The position numbers and the translations under genes were made by a program. A stretch of 64,000 nucleotides of DNA from Anaerolineae bacterium (GTDB taxonomy: Bacteria; Chloroflexota; Anaerolineae; 4572-78; J111): contig JAHDWA010000002.1 in assembly GCA_023382535.1 (NCBI GenBank), positions 186,001 to 250,000 of the forward strand, given 5' to 3'. The notes beneath the pieces are model-generated. The model ran no database searches. It had not been told where the DNA came from and saw only the letters and a list, made by a program, of their open reading frames with translations. Shown piece after piece: positions 35,350 to 44,062 of the stretch. Position 1 is the first letter of the stretch. Every line of letters starts with the position of its first letter.

Positions 35350-36801
35350 ATGCATCTGGGCTTTAACTCAACCTGCGCCGCGGCCCCCTCCGCCCGGACG
35401 GCTCCCTCTATTTCTTTGCAGTTGGCGGAACGCAAGCTGCTCCTGGTTTTTGGCGATGTGCTGCTGCTCAACATCGCCACCCTGGCCGGCCTGTGGTTGG
35501 GCGCGCTGCGTTCGGGCTGGGATTTCTCCGGGACTTTCTTATGGCAGAAAGCCTATTGGTTTGCCGGCCTGACCACGCTCTACCTGCTGCTGGCGGCGGC
35601 CAACAATGCCTACAACCCGCGCGTAACCTCGGACCTGGCCGCCGGCTTTCTGGCCCTGGGGCTGACCATTGGGCAGATGCTGCTGCTGTACTTGGTGGTC
35701 TATTTTATGACGCCGCCGTATGCGCTGCCGCGCCACGTCATCGCCTTCTTCGGGGTCATCTTCAGCCTGCTGCTGCTGGGCTGGCGCTGGCTCTACGGTG
35801 TGGTCTTCACTGCGCCCGCCTTTCAACGCCGCCTGGTTATTGTCGGGGCCGGCTGGGCCGGCCAGACGATTGTGCGCCTGATCCGCGAGAACCTGGCCCC
35901 CTATGTGGCCATTGCCGGCTTTGTTGACGACGACCCGGCGAAACGAAACGGCCAGGTGGAGGGCCTGCCGGTGCTGGGGAACAGCGACAACCTGGTCCGC
36001 CTGGTCGCCGAAGCAGGCGCCACCGACCTGGTGCTGGCGATTACGCATGACCTTCGCGGCGATCTCCTGAAGGCCGTGATCGGGTGTTACGAGCGAGGGG
36101 TGCGCGTCCTGTCCATGCAGTCACTGTACGAACAACTGGCCCAGCGCGTCCCGGTGGAGCACGCGGGCAGTCATTGGTTTGTGGTGCTGCCGGTGGAAGA
36201 AAACGGCGGGTACCGGCTGTATAACGCCGTCAAAAGGTTAACCGACGTGGGGGTGGCGGCGCTGGGCCTGCTTTTGTTTGCGCCTCTCTTACCCCTGCTG
36301 GCCCTGCTGATCAAGTTTGACTCTCCCGGCCCCGTCTTCTACACCCAGCAGCGCCTGGGGCGAGCCGGGCGCTCTTTTCGCCTGGTCAAATTGCGCTCGA
36401 TGGCCGCCGACGCCGAGCCGGACGGGCAGCCCCGCTGGGCCGAGCCGCAGGACCGGCGGGTGACGCGGGTGGGGCGCTTCCTGCGCCAGAGCCGTCTGGA
36501 CGAGACGCCCCAGTTGCTGAACGTGCTCAGGGGCGAGATGAGCCTGATTGGCCCGCGCCCGGAGCGGCCCGAGTTCATCGCCCGGCTGGAGGAAGAAATC
36601 CCCTTCTACCGCACCCGGCTGGCCGTGCGGCCGGGCCTGGCCGGTTGGGCCCAGGTCAACTATCCCTACGCCAACTCGGTGGCGGACAGCCTGGTTAAGC
36701 TGCAATACGACCTGTACTACATCAAGCACCAGTCGCTTTACCTGGATCTCATCATCCTGCTCAAGACCATCGGCGTGGTGCTGAGCATGCGCGGGACGTA
36801 G
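35350..36801 (+). CDS. Polyprenyl-phosphate sugar-1-phosphate transferase (WcaJ/WbaP-like)
   Basis: A 483-residue priming glycosyltransferase that starts glycan assembly by putting sugar-1-phosphate on a lipid carrier. Four N-terminal membrane helices (about 35-160) are followed by a CoA-binding-like Rossmann domain (RRLVIVGAGWAGQTIVRLI). The catalytic C-terminal domain has FKSP-type motifs (KFDSPGPVFYTQQRLGRAGR), SRLDETPQLLNVLRGEMSLI with GPRPERPEF, and RPGLAGWAQVNY. Length and layout match the exopolysaccharide polyprenyl glycosylphosphotransferase family. It is the first polysaccharide gene and is probably co-transcribed with the lasso genes. Confidence 0.95.
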   Translation: MHLGFNSTCAAAPSARTAPSISLQLAERKLLLVFGDVLLLNIATLAGLWLGALRSGWDFSGTFLWQKAYWFAGLTTLYLLLAAANNAYNPRVTSDLAAGFLALGLTIGQMLLLYLVVYFMTPPYALPRHVIAFFGVIFSLLLLGWRWLYGVVFTAPAFQRRLVIVGAGWAGQTIVRLIRENLAPYVAIAGFVDDDPAKRNGQVEGLPVLGNSDNLVRLVAEAGATDLVLAITHDLRGDLLKAVIGCYERGVRVLSMQSLYEQLAQRVPVEHAGSHWFVVLPVEENGGYRLYNAVKRLTDVGVAALGLLLFAPLLPLLALLIKFDSPGPVFYTQQRLGRAGRSFRLVKLRSMAADAEPDGQPRWAEPQDRRVTRVGRFLRQSRLDETPQLLNVLRGEMSLIGPRPERPEFIARLEEEIPFYRTRLAVRPGLAGWAQVNYPYANSVADSLVKLQYDLYYIKHQSLYLDLIILLKTIGVVLSMRGT

Positions 36802-36863
36802 CCCGGTCCAGGGTTAGGTGAAAATTCGGCTGAATTCGTGGCTGACTAACGAGTTACACTACC

Positions 36864-37001
36864 TTTACACTTTTTAAATAGAACGCAGATTAACGCTGAT
36901 AAACGCAGATTTGCGCAGAGAAATTTAGGAAATATCAGCGAAAATCAGTCGAATCTGCGTTATCTGCGTGCAAATTTTTGGCCGGTTATGAAAAGTGCAA
37001 A
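36864..37001. mobile_element. MITE-like palindromic repeat element
   Basis: This 138-bp non-coding element is bounded by imperfect 11-bp terminal inverted repeats (TTTACACTTTT at 36864-36874 and AAAAGTGCAAA at 36991-37001). Inside, AACGCAGAT occurs at 36882 and 36902 and its reverse complement ATCTGCGTT/G at 36953 and 36962. The flanks carry a 10-bp direct repeat AATTCGTGGC (36833-36842 and 37016-37025). No transposase is present. Similar AACGCAGAT-type dispersed repeats are common in environmental bacterial genomes. Confidence 0.6.
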
Positions 37002-37020
37002 CATAGTATTCGTGTAATTC

Positions 37021-38796
37021 GTGGCGAAAAACTCTATTGGGTGCTGGCTTATTTGGTTTAGAGATAAGATCAGCATTCTAACCTGGAATTCCCTTGTGGT
37101 TTCACTATCAACCTTAACCCCGGCTTTAACGCCGAGCGGTCTCTTTTTGCTGACCGCCCTCGTCGGGGTCTGGGCCGCCTATGACCGGACCGTGGCCTGG
37201 TCCCGGTTTGGACTGATTGCCGGGGGGCTGCTGGTCGCCCTGGGCGCAGCCTGGGCCGGGCAGCGCGGCGGCGAACGCGCCCTCGGCGCGATTGGCCTGA
37301 CCAGCGCCATTTTGGCGGCAGCCATCGGCGCTTATTTTTTGCTGATGTATGATTGGACGACGATTAATCACGTGAAGTTCGCCACCTTGCAGCAGCTTGG
37401 CCTCTGGTTACAGGCGCACCGGCTGGGGCTATATCCGGCCCAGGAGCTGAACCCTAACCTGGTGGCCGGCGGCCTGGTGGTGCTCCTGCCGCTGGGCATG
37501 GGCGGTACAGCCTGGGGCTGGAGGCAGCGTTACCGCCGGGCTGCCAGCGTGGGGGCCTTGGCCCTCTGCCTGGGTCTGCTAGCCCTGGTCTTGACCGCCT
37601 CCCGCGGGGCCTGGCTGGGACTTGGCCTGGGCCTGTTAGCGGCCGGCTACCTGGAAGGCCGCCCTTATTTGACCCGCCGGCCCTTTCTGCGCCGGCTGGG
37701 CGATGGTCTCCTCATCGGCGGGCTGCTGGCGGCTTTGATTGGCTTTGGCCTGGCCTTGACCTGGCCCAACCTGGAGCCGTGGCTCGACGCCCTGCCGCGC
37801 GGCGCGACCGCCATCGCCCGCCTTAAGTTCTGGCGCGACTCGCTGAGCCTGATTGGCGATTATCCCTTGACCGGCAGCGGCCTGGGCAGCACCGAGATGG
37901 TTTACTCCAGCTATGTCCTTTTGCTGCACGTCGGCTACATTGACCGGAATGTCCACAATCTGTTCCTGCAAATCGCGGTCGAACAGGGCCTGCCCGGCCT
38001 GGCCGCTTTTCTGGGGCTGTTAGGGTTGGCGCTGGGGGAATTGCTGCGCCGGTATCGCCGCAGGGATGGCGCGGCCGCGCTGCGCTGGGCTGCGACGGCG
38101 GCAGTCATCGCCCTGTTAGTCCAGGGGCTGGGCGAAGCGGGCAACTACAACGGCCCACCGGTGCTCATCGGCTTTTTGCCTCTTGGTTTCGCCTGGGGCT
38201 GTGCCCGGCAGCGGGTGTCGAAAGCGCCCCGGACCGCTGCACCCATCTTGACCCGCCACGCCCGCTTGGTTCGGCCCCTCCTGGGCTTGGTGACCGTTTT
38301 GGCCTTGGCTCTCCTGCTCCTGCCCACCTCACGGGCTGCTTTCCGGGCCAACCTGGGGGCCGTAGCCCAAACTCGGGCCGAACTCTCACTCTACCACTGG
38401 CCGGAATGGCCCATTCAAGACGCGGTCCGGCGCTCCCCCCAGGTCAATCTTGCCCCCGCCATCGCCTATTACCAGTCGGCTCTGGCCCTCGACCCGGCCA
38501 ATGTCACCGCCAACCGGCGGCTGGGGCAGATCGAGCTGTCGCTGGGAGAGTACCACTCGGCCCGGCAGCACCTGGAGTCCGCTTACGCCGCCGCGCCTGG
38601 CCAGCGCGCCACCCGCCAACTGCTGGGCGAGGCATATGCCTTGGCGGGGGAGATCGAGCGGGCCGCGGCTTTATGGCAGACTTTAGATGTGAGCGAGGGG
38701 CAGCTAACGCTGCGGCAGCGCTGGTATGCTTCTGTGGGCGAGCCAGAGCAAGGGGTTCGTATCGCCAAAGCTGCAGCTCGGTCTGCTGGGAAATGA
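37021..38796 (+). CDS. O-antigen ligase/polymerase-like membrane protein with TPR tail
   Basis: A 591-residue protein with about ten membrane helices (up to about residue 440) and the Wzy_C-type central region TASRGAWLGLGLGLLAAGY. The loop SLIGDYPLTGSGLGSTEMVY and HVGYIDRNVHNLFLQIAVE carry the conserved His/Gly positions of the O-antigen ligase family. The C-terminus (about 470-590) is TPR-like (YQSALALDPANVTANRRLGQ). It probably polymerises or ligates the glycan at the membrane. The start is uncertain: GTG at 37021 lies inside the direct repeat flanking the MITE-like element, so the original N-terminus may have been replaced. An in-frame GTG at 37096 is an alternative. The stop overlaps the next start (ATGA). 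Confidence 0.85.
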   Translation: MAKNSIGCWLIWFRDKISILTWNSLVVSLSTLTPALTPSGLFLLTALVGVWAAYDRTVAWSRFGLIAGGLLVALGAAWAGQRGGERALGAIGLTSAILAAAIGAYFLLMYDWTTINHVKFATLQQLGLWLQAHRLGLYPAQELNPNLVAGGLVVLLPLGMGGTAWGWRQRYRRAASVGALALCLGLLALVLTASRGAWLGLGLGLLAAGYLEGRPYLTRRPFLRRLGDGLLIGGLLAALIGFGLALTWPNLEPWLDALPRGATAIARLKFWRDSLSLIGDYPLTGSGLGSTEMVYSSYVLLLHVGYIDRNVHNLFLQIAVEQGLPGLAAFLGLLGLALGELLRRYRRRDGAAALRWAATAAVIALLVQGLGEAGNYNGPPVLIGFLPLGFAWGCARQRVSKAPRTAAPILTRHARLVRPLLGLVTVLALALLLLPTSRAAFRANLGAVAQTRAELSLYHWPEWPIQDAVRRSPQVNLAPAIAYYQSALALDPANVTANRRLGQIELSLGEYHSARQHLESAYAAAPGQRATRQLLGEAYALAGEIERAAALWQTLDVSEGQLTLRQRWYASVGEPEQGVRIAKAAARSAGK

Positions 38797-40520
38797 TGGC
38801 TAACGTTAAATTTATGAAGGAGGTCAATAGACAAGAAGTCAGTGAACATAAAACTGAGGTCTTGAATAAGAGCATCTGTTTAATATTTGTTTTGATCGGA
38901 TTTCTAATTCTTGCCCTCGGGTTGCGGATCTGGGGGATTGGGTTTGGGTTGCCCTATAGATACCATATTGATGAGCAGGCATACATCAGTGCTGCCCTCA
39001 ATTTGGGAGTAGGCATCATCGACCATCAACCCAACCCTACAGGATTCTCAAATATTCTTTTTGTTGAGTATTGTACGTATTTTATATTGGGTTGGTTAGC
39101 AGGCCTTTTCCCAACCATTGCGGATTTCAAACAAGCCTATCAATCAGATCCAAGTACATTCATCCTATTGGGGCGTATAACAAGCGTGACTTTCGGAGTC
39201 TTAAACGTCCTCATTGTTTATTGGTTTGGATGGGAGATACGAAACCAGCTCGTGGGGTTACTGGCTTCCCTGTTCCTGGCGATGGCCTTTCTACACGTTC
39301 GAGATTCCCACTATGCCGTTCCAGATGTGGCGGTAACTTTCTTCGTGACTTTTTCTGTGCTCATGTGTGTCCGTGCAGTGCAGCGGCGTAATTGGTGGAA
39401 CTTATATATAGCTGCCGCATTAGGCGGTTTTGCCATCGCCGTGAAATGGAGCGTCTTGCTGATCATAATTCCACTGGCAATCGGATTTGTCTATGGAGGA
39501 TTTCTAAGATATGACCTCTACAAGCGAAACGGACGGTTTAATCCTAGCGCATTTACCATTCTTTTTCCCTTGTTCGGTGGTTTCTTTATAGGTGGCTTCC
39601 AACTTTTTTTGCGGCCGACAGCTTTCATCGCTTACGCTCTCCATGAGGCGCAGGCTGGCACAGCAGGAGGATTCTTCGTCTGGCAGGTTGATACAGTATC
39701 TGGCTGGGTTTTCTACCTAAAGACGTTATGCTATGGTTTGGGAGGAATGTTACTTGTTCTGGGAGCGATTGGAGCAATGAGCTATATTCTTATCAGCTCC
39801 AAGGGAAAAGACAGAATGAGCCTTTTAATTCTAGCATTCCCATTGAGTTATTACCTACTTATGGGGGCCACTCGTCACTACTTTGCCCGCTATGCGCTGC
39901 CACTGGTGCCTTTTTTCGCGTTGTTCGCTGCTGAAGTAATAGTATTTCTGTTAGCCTGGATCAGAACTAAATGGGTAAGATTGGCCCAAGTTTTGGCACC
40001 TGGGCTAGTTTTAATTGTTATCATCCAACCTCTGGTCTCTAGTATTCGACATGATATTATCCTCACTCGACAAGACACACGTACCCAGGCCAAGCGTTGG
40101 ATCGAAGCCAATCTTCCGCCAGGAACAAGGATAGCCGTAGATTGGGGGGTACACGGGCCGCCCCTATCTATGCCAGGATGGGCAATACCATACTCAGACA
40201 AAGTTTATGACGTGATGATTATAAACGGGACAGGACTTTCAGATCACTCTATAGCTTGGTATCGGGAACAGGATTTTGATTACCTAATCACAAGCAGTTT
40301 TATCTACAACATCCCCTTAGTGTATAAAGACCAAGACACAGAGCGGCGTACGTTTTACGCTTCGCTGGGTGACGAGTTTGCCTTGGTGAAAGAATTTCAT
40401 CCCGGCGAAAATGGCACGGACCCTTCATTTATTTTTGATGAAATCTACGGCCCAGCCATTAGTCTTTGGCAGCGGGAGCGACCAGGACCATCCCTGAAAA
40501 TATATCAGGTCAATCCTTGA
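38793..40520 (+). CDS. GT39-type (PMT_2-like) membrane glycosyltransferase
   Basis: A 575-residue protein with about eleven membrane helices. After a charged N-terminal tail and the first helix comes LPYRYHIDEQAYISAAL, where the His-x-Asp-Glu of GT-C enzymes sits in the first outer loop. It resembles the dolichol/polyprenyl-phosphate-mannose transferase family (GT39), which uses lipid-linked sugar donors outside the cytosol. The same frame is open back to 38406, but the start is set at the ATG overlapping the preceding stop (ATGATG), because the upstream part is only a shadow of the previous gene. GC content drops noticeably from here on, suggesting a different origin from the genes before it. 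Confidence 0.87.
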   Translation: MMANVKFMKEVNRQEVSEHKTEVLNKSICLIFVLIGFLILALGLRIWGIGFGLPYRYHIDEQAYISAALNLGVGIIDHQPNPTGFSNILFVEYCTYFILGWLAGLFPTIADFKQAYQSDPSTFILLGRITSVTFGVLNVLIVYWFGWEIRNQLVGLLASLFLAMAFLHVRDSHYAVPDVAVTFFVTFSVLMCVRAVQRRNWWNLYIAAALGGFAIAVKWSVLLIIIPLAIGFVYGGFLRYDLYKRNGRFNPSAFTILFPLFGGFFIGGFQLFLRPTAFIAYALHEAQAGTAGGFFVWQVDTVSGWVFYLKTLCYGLGGMLLVLGAIGAMSYILISSKGKDRMSLLILAFPLSYYLLMGATRHYFARYALPLVPFFALFAAEVIVFLLAWIRTKWVRLAQVLAPGLVLIVIIQPLVSSIRHDIILTRQDTRTQAKRWIEANLPPGTRIAVDWGVHGPPLSMPGWAIPYSDKVYDVMIINGTGLSDHSIAWYREQDFDYLITSSFIYNIPLVYKDQDTERRTFYASLGDEFALVKEFHPGENGTDPSFIFDEIYGPAISLWQRERPGPSLKIYQVNP

Positions 40521-40556
40521 AACAGCGAAGCAATAAGCTGTATATACGAGGAAACA

Positions 40557-41840
40557 ATGAAGAAAATCTCTAGGCGTCAACTATTGAAGGTGTTGGCAGC
40601 GGTAGCCAGTGGTGTCAGTTTGAAAAAGGTGCTGGGAGGATCACCCCAGCAAGGGGCAGCCCAAGAAATGGATGAATACACCTATTTACCCGTCATCCTC
40701 AAGAACTTTATTCCCCCTCCTACCCCGACCGCCACCTCAACCGCCACATCTACCCCGGCCGCTACCTTAACCGTGACACCTACTGGCAGTAAGGTCATCC
40801 ACGTTCACAGTGTGGAGGCTACGTTTTGGGATTTCGGGAGTGGTTACTACGGCGACTTTGTCAGTCAAGATGTGGTAAATACCATGGTGGACCGGGGAGT
40901 GATGGAACTTACCAATACCTCATCCGTGGCTCATGCCTGGCAGACCCTTACTCCCGATTACGCTCCTGGTAAAGCTATCGCCATCAAGGTCAACTTCAAC
41001 AATTGCTTCTGGTGTAACACAACAGCGCCCTGCTATATTGATGCTCTCATTCATCCCGTTAATGCCATTATCCGTGGCTTCCTCCGGGCCTATCCTTACT
41101 TCGATACCCGCGATATCTGGGTCTACGACGCTACGCAAGCCCCCAGACCTCCTAACACCTCGCGCATGATTCCTGCACGATTCAAGAACGGCTGTGTATA
41201 CTCCGGCGTTCGTTTCTTTGATGGAGGCTGCAACGAAACGGTGGGCTACACCAATACCGACCCAACTGCAGCAATTACCTGGCGTAACCCGCAGAATATT
41301 CCTACTCCGCCGCTCGTCCGGGTCACCGATGTCCTAGTTAACGCCGCCTACATGATCAACATGCCGATTATGAAAGCTCATGGCGGCACCGCAGTCACCC
41401 TCTCGTTCAAAAACCACTTTGGCTCCATTGCTAACTGCTCGCTCCTTCACGATTGGGTCATGGGACCTTACGGCGCTGGTACCGCTTACAATCCGCTCGT
41501 GGACGTCTATCGTAATCCCCACATCCTAAGCAAGACCATCCTGACGGTTGGTGACGGGCTTTTTGGCAATTGGGTGGATAATCTCAGTGCACCTACCCCC
41601 TGGTCCAGCTTTGGTGATAACGCCCCCAACAGCCTTTTCTTCGCTACCGATCCGGTGGCCATAGATTGCGTAATGTGCGACATTCTCTACACCGAGCGTA
41701 GCTCTGCAAGTCCCCAGGAGCGGACTACGGCTGATGATTACCTTGAGTACGCGGCCAGCGTCGGACTCGGTACCTACGAACGGGGTGATCCTTGGGGGAA
41801 TGGTTATAACCAGATTAACTACCTGAAGATTGCATTGTGA
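40557..41840 (+). CDS. Secreted DUF362 protein with twin-arginine-like signal
   Basis: A 427-residue protein. The N-terminus (KKISRRQLLKVLAAVASGVS) resembles a twin-arginine signal, followed by YTYLPVILKNF and a Thr/Pro-rich linker (about 55-80). The YLPVILKN stretch and the linker are typical of exported Chloroflexota proteins. The rest (about 85-427) matches DUF362: NMPIMKAHGGTAVTLSFKNH (conserved Lys and Asn-His) and FFATDPVAIDCVMCDIL. The function of DUF362 is not established. Its place among polysaccharide genes suggests an envelope-associated role. Confidence 0.82.
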   Translation: MKKISRRQLLKVLAAVASGVSLKKVLGGSPQQGAAQEMDEYTYLPVILKNFIPPPTPTATSTATSTPAATLTVTPTGSKVIHVHSVEATFWDFGSGYYGDFVSQDVVNTMVDRGVMELTNTSSVAHAWQTLTPDYAPGKAIAIKVNFNNCFWCNTTAPCYIDALIHPVNAIIRGFLRAYPYFDTRDIWVYDATQAPRPPNTSRMIPARFKNGCVYSGVRFFDGGCNETVGYTNTDPTAAITWRNPQNIPTPPLVRVTDVLVNAAYMINMPIMKAHGGTAVTLSFKNHFGSIANCSLLHDWVMGPYGAGTAYNPLVDVYRNPHILSKTILTVGDGLFGNWVDNLSAPTPWSSFGDNAPNSLFFATDPVAIDCVMCDILYTERSSASPQERTTADDYLEYAASVGLGTYERGDPWGNGYNQINYLKIAL

Positions 41841-41855
41841 TTGAGGCCCATTTCA

Positions 41856-42965
41856 ATGTCTAAACGGCTGTTACTTCTCAGCGGGCTGGCCATTATAGCC
41901 GTGGTATGTAACCACGCCATAGGATGGGGCTTTACCGCTATGTTTGCCTGGACAAATCGTTATCGTCCGGTGGCAGTCCCCTGTTTCGACCAAATGGGTA
42001 CACTCCCCTATCACATATTACTATCTATCCAACAACTGGTTGTTTTTAGTGTGCCGGCCTTCCTCTTTGCCTCGGGTGTTTTCGTGGCCTATGCCGAGCG
42101 TGCCAGCCGGGCTTCTTTCGGTTGGAAGGGAGTCGCCACACGAATCAAAAGTTTGCTGGTGCCTTACGCCATTTGGTCAGGTGTCATCTTTCTGAGCGAA
42201 GCACTGCAAGGCTCCACCTATACCCCCTTCGAATATCTAAGGAGATTCGCTTTAGGAGAAGCTACGCCGGCCTATTATTACGTACCTCTTATTTGCCAGT
42301 TCTATCTGAGCTCGCCGCTGCTGGCCCCCCTCGCCAAGACCAGAGCAAAGCTTGTTCTGCTAGTAGCAGCGCTCCTCCAACTGGGGGCAGTCGGCGTGAG
42401 GTACTTGCTGGCTTACGGTGCGGAAACACCCACACTGACCTTGATGATAAAGATGACACCAAACTGGCTTTTTCCTTTATCGGCTTTCTTTTTTGTCTCG
42501 GGCGTAGTCGCCGGTTTTCACGGTGTGTGGTTCAAGCAATGGCTCTCCCAGTTCAGGTGGGGTGTGCTCGTGGCCGTCGTCGTACTGGGCCTACTGGCTA
42601 TACTCGAGCCCCAGGCGCCTTTACAAGCAACAAGAATGGAGTGGGCGCGTTCTCTTCACACAATCTCGTCTCAGTTGTATGCAATGGCCTTCATTCTATG
42701 CTTTTTAGCCTTTGATGGGATCCCAATTCCGTCTACCAGATTCGTCCAGCAACTTGGTAAGAATTCATACGGTATTTACTTGCTGCATTTCACCGTGTTG
42801 GAGGTAGTCGCCCGACTCATCCGTCAGATCATACCTTGGATATTAGCCCACCAGATCATCTTCCAGCCTTTGCTGGTGGCGATGGCCATAGGTGTTCCCT
42901 TACTGTTCATGACCCTTGTTTCCAGATCACCGGCGCGCCGCTCTTATCGCTATCTGTTTGGTTGA
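41856..42965 (+). CDS. Acyltransferase 3 family membrane protein (OafA/EpsH-like)
   Basis: A 369-residue integral membrane protein with about ten helices. It begins LLLLSGLAIIAVVCNHAIGW, the helix-1 position of the conserved His of acyltransferase 3 proteins (VVCNH). Later motifs are SVPAFLFASGVF and LGKNSYGIYLLHFTV, also family-typical. It probably O-acetylates or acylates a sugar during polysaccharide assembly. The ATG at 41856 is preferred over the in-frame TTG at 41841 because a TGAGG site precedes it at the right distance. It follows the DUF362 gene by 15 bp. Confidence 0.88.
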   Translation: MSKRLLLLSGLAIIAVVCNHAIGWGFTAMFAWTNRYRPVAVPCFDQMGTLPYHILLSIQQLVVFSVPAFLFASGVFVAYAERASRASFGWKGVATRIKSLLVPYAIWSGVIFLSEALQGSTYTPFEYLRRFALGEATPAYYYVPLICQFYLSSPLLAPLAKTRAKLVLLVAALLQLGAVGVRYLLAYGAETPTLTLMIKMTPNWLFPLSAFFFVSGVVAGFHGVWFKQWLSQFRWGVLVAVVVLGLLAILEPQAPLQATRMEWARSLHTISSQLYAMAFILCFLAFDGIPIPSTRFVQQLGKNSYGIYLLHFTVLEVVARLIRQIIPWILAHQIIFQPLLVAMAIGVPLLFMTLVSRSPARRSYRYLFG

Positions 42966-43013
42966 GCCAGAGAATAAAAACATTCTGTGAGTTATACTCC
43001 AGGTAACGTGCCT

Positions 43014-43934
43014 ATGAATACAAGCAGGCAAACTCGCATTCACTTCAAATCACTGGTAGGCCTAGTTGGTATCGGTTTGGCGATAACCGTCATATCTCTT
43101 GTAGCCCTTCGCCTGATGGCAGGCCGCAGTCTAGGATTATGGAATATTGTCTTCTCCCAGATACGATTTACTTCAAACTTGGTTGAGGCGGTGTTGGATA
43201 GCCAGGCTGTCTCCGATTACAGCCGCGGCAACTTCACCAATATCATCTTCCTCCACCACTCCACTGGCCGTAACCTGATTGAACAAGGCGAGATCCGGGC
43301 GAGATTGGCCGAAGCTGGCTACGACTTCTGGGACCATGACTACAATTGGCCTGGGCTGAAACGTCCCAATGGCAGCGTGGCCAGCTACAACTATAACATC
43401 CCTGACGACAACACTGACCCTGATGGCCTGGCCAGGATTTTCACCCAGTATGTGTATGGATTGCCGGTCAATGCCTTTAGCGGCCTCCTGCAGCATGAGA
43501 TTATCGTCTTCAAGTCCTGCTTTCCGGTCAGCCACATCACCAGCGACCAGCAATTGGAGTCGTACCAATCTTACTATCTGGCCATACGGGACGTGATGGA
43601 TCGGCACCCTGACCGGCTATTCATCGTCATGACGCCGCCGCCGCTGAACCCGGCAGAGACGAATCCCCAGGCAGCCACCAGAGCCAGGATCTTTGCTAAC
43701 TGGCTAAAATCCGATGAGTATCTGCGGGAACATCCTAATGTCTTCGTATTTGACTTCTTCGGGCATCTGGCTGAGGCTGATCTGACCTCGCCTGATTACA
43801 ATATGCTCCGCCGGGAATATCGAGAAGGGTCAGATTCCCATCCTAATCGAACGGCGAATAAGACTATCGGACCGCTTTTTGTTGATTTTATTATTGATGC
43901 CGTTGAGAAATACCAGACAATTTACAGACCGTGA
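43014..43934 (+). CDS. Membrane-anchored protein with possible SGNH-hydrolase-like fold
   Basis: About 306 residues from ATG 43014 (an in-frame GTG at 42987 has no ribosome site). A signal-anchor helix (about 15-37, LVGIGLAITVISLVALRLM) leads to an outside domain. That domain begins TNIIFLHHSTGRNLIEQG, contains HEIIVFKSCFPVSHI and LFIVMTPPPLNP, and ends near GSDSHPNRTANK with an Asp-Ser-His-Pro. The first beta strand followed by Ser, a middle Pro-rich strand and a late Asp-x-His recall SGNH/GDSL esterases, but the Gly-Asp-Ser block is not standard. It could remove or transfer acyl groups on the glycan (inference); the precise function is unknown. Confidence 0.6.
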   Translation: MNTSRQTRIHFKSLVGLVGIGLAITVISLVALRLMAGRSLGLWNIVFSQIRFTSNLVEAVLDSQAVSDYSRGNFTNIIFLHHSTGRNLIEQGEIRARLAEAGYDFWDHDYNWPGLKRPNGSVASYNYNIPDDNTDPDGLARIFTQYVYGLPVNAFSGLLQHEIIVFKSCFPVSHITSDQQLESYQSYYLAIRDVMDRHPDRLFIVMTPPPLNPAETNPQAATRARIFANWLKSDEYLREHPNVFVFDFFGHLAEADLTSPDYNMLRREYREGSDSHPNRTANKTIGPLFVDFIIDAVEKYQTIYRP

Positions 43935-44062
43935 ATTCTACCACTTGAGGTCTTCCCTAACCTTAACCAGGCCGGCGCCACCTGTGAGCCATATCTACGT
44001 TTCGATGGGACCGGCGTGGCTATAGTTTCCACCAACCAACATCAGATGGAAGATACTTCTTC

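Noticed and set aside
38406..38792. N-terminal extension of the GT39-type protein
   Set aside because: The frame is open but its translation is a shadow of the O-antigen ligase TPR region (Arg/Pro/Gly-rich, no helices). ATG 38793 overlapping the previous stop gives a normal family start.
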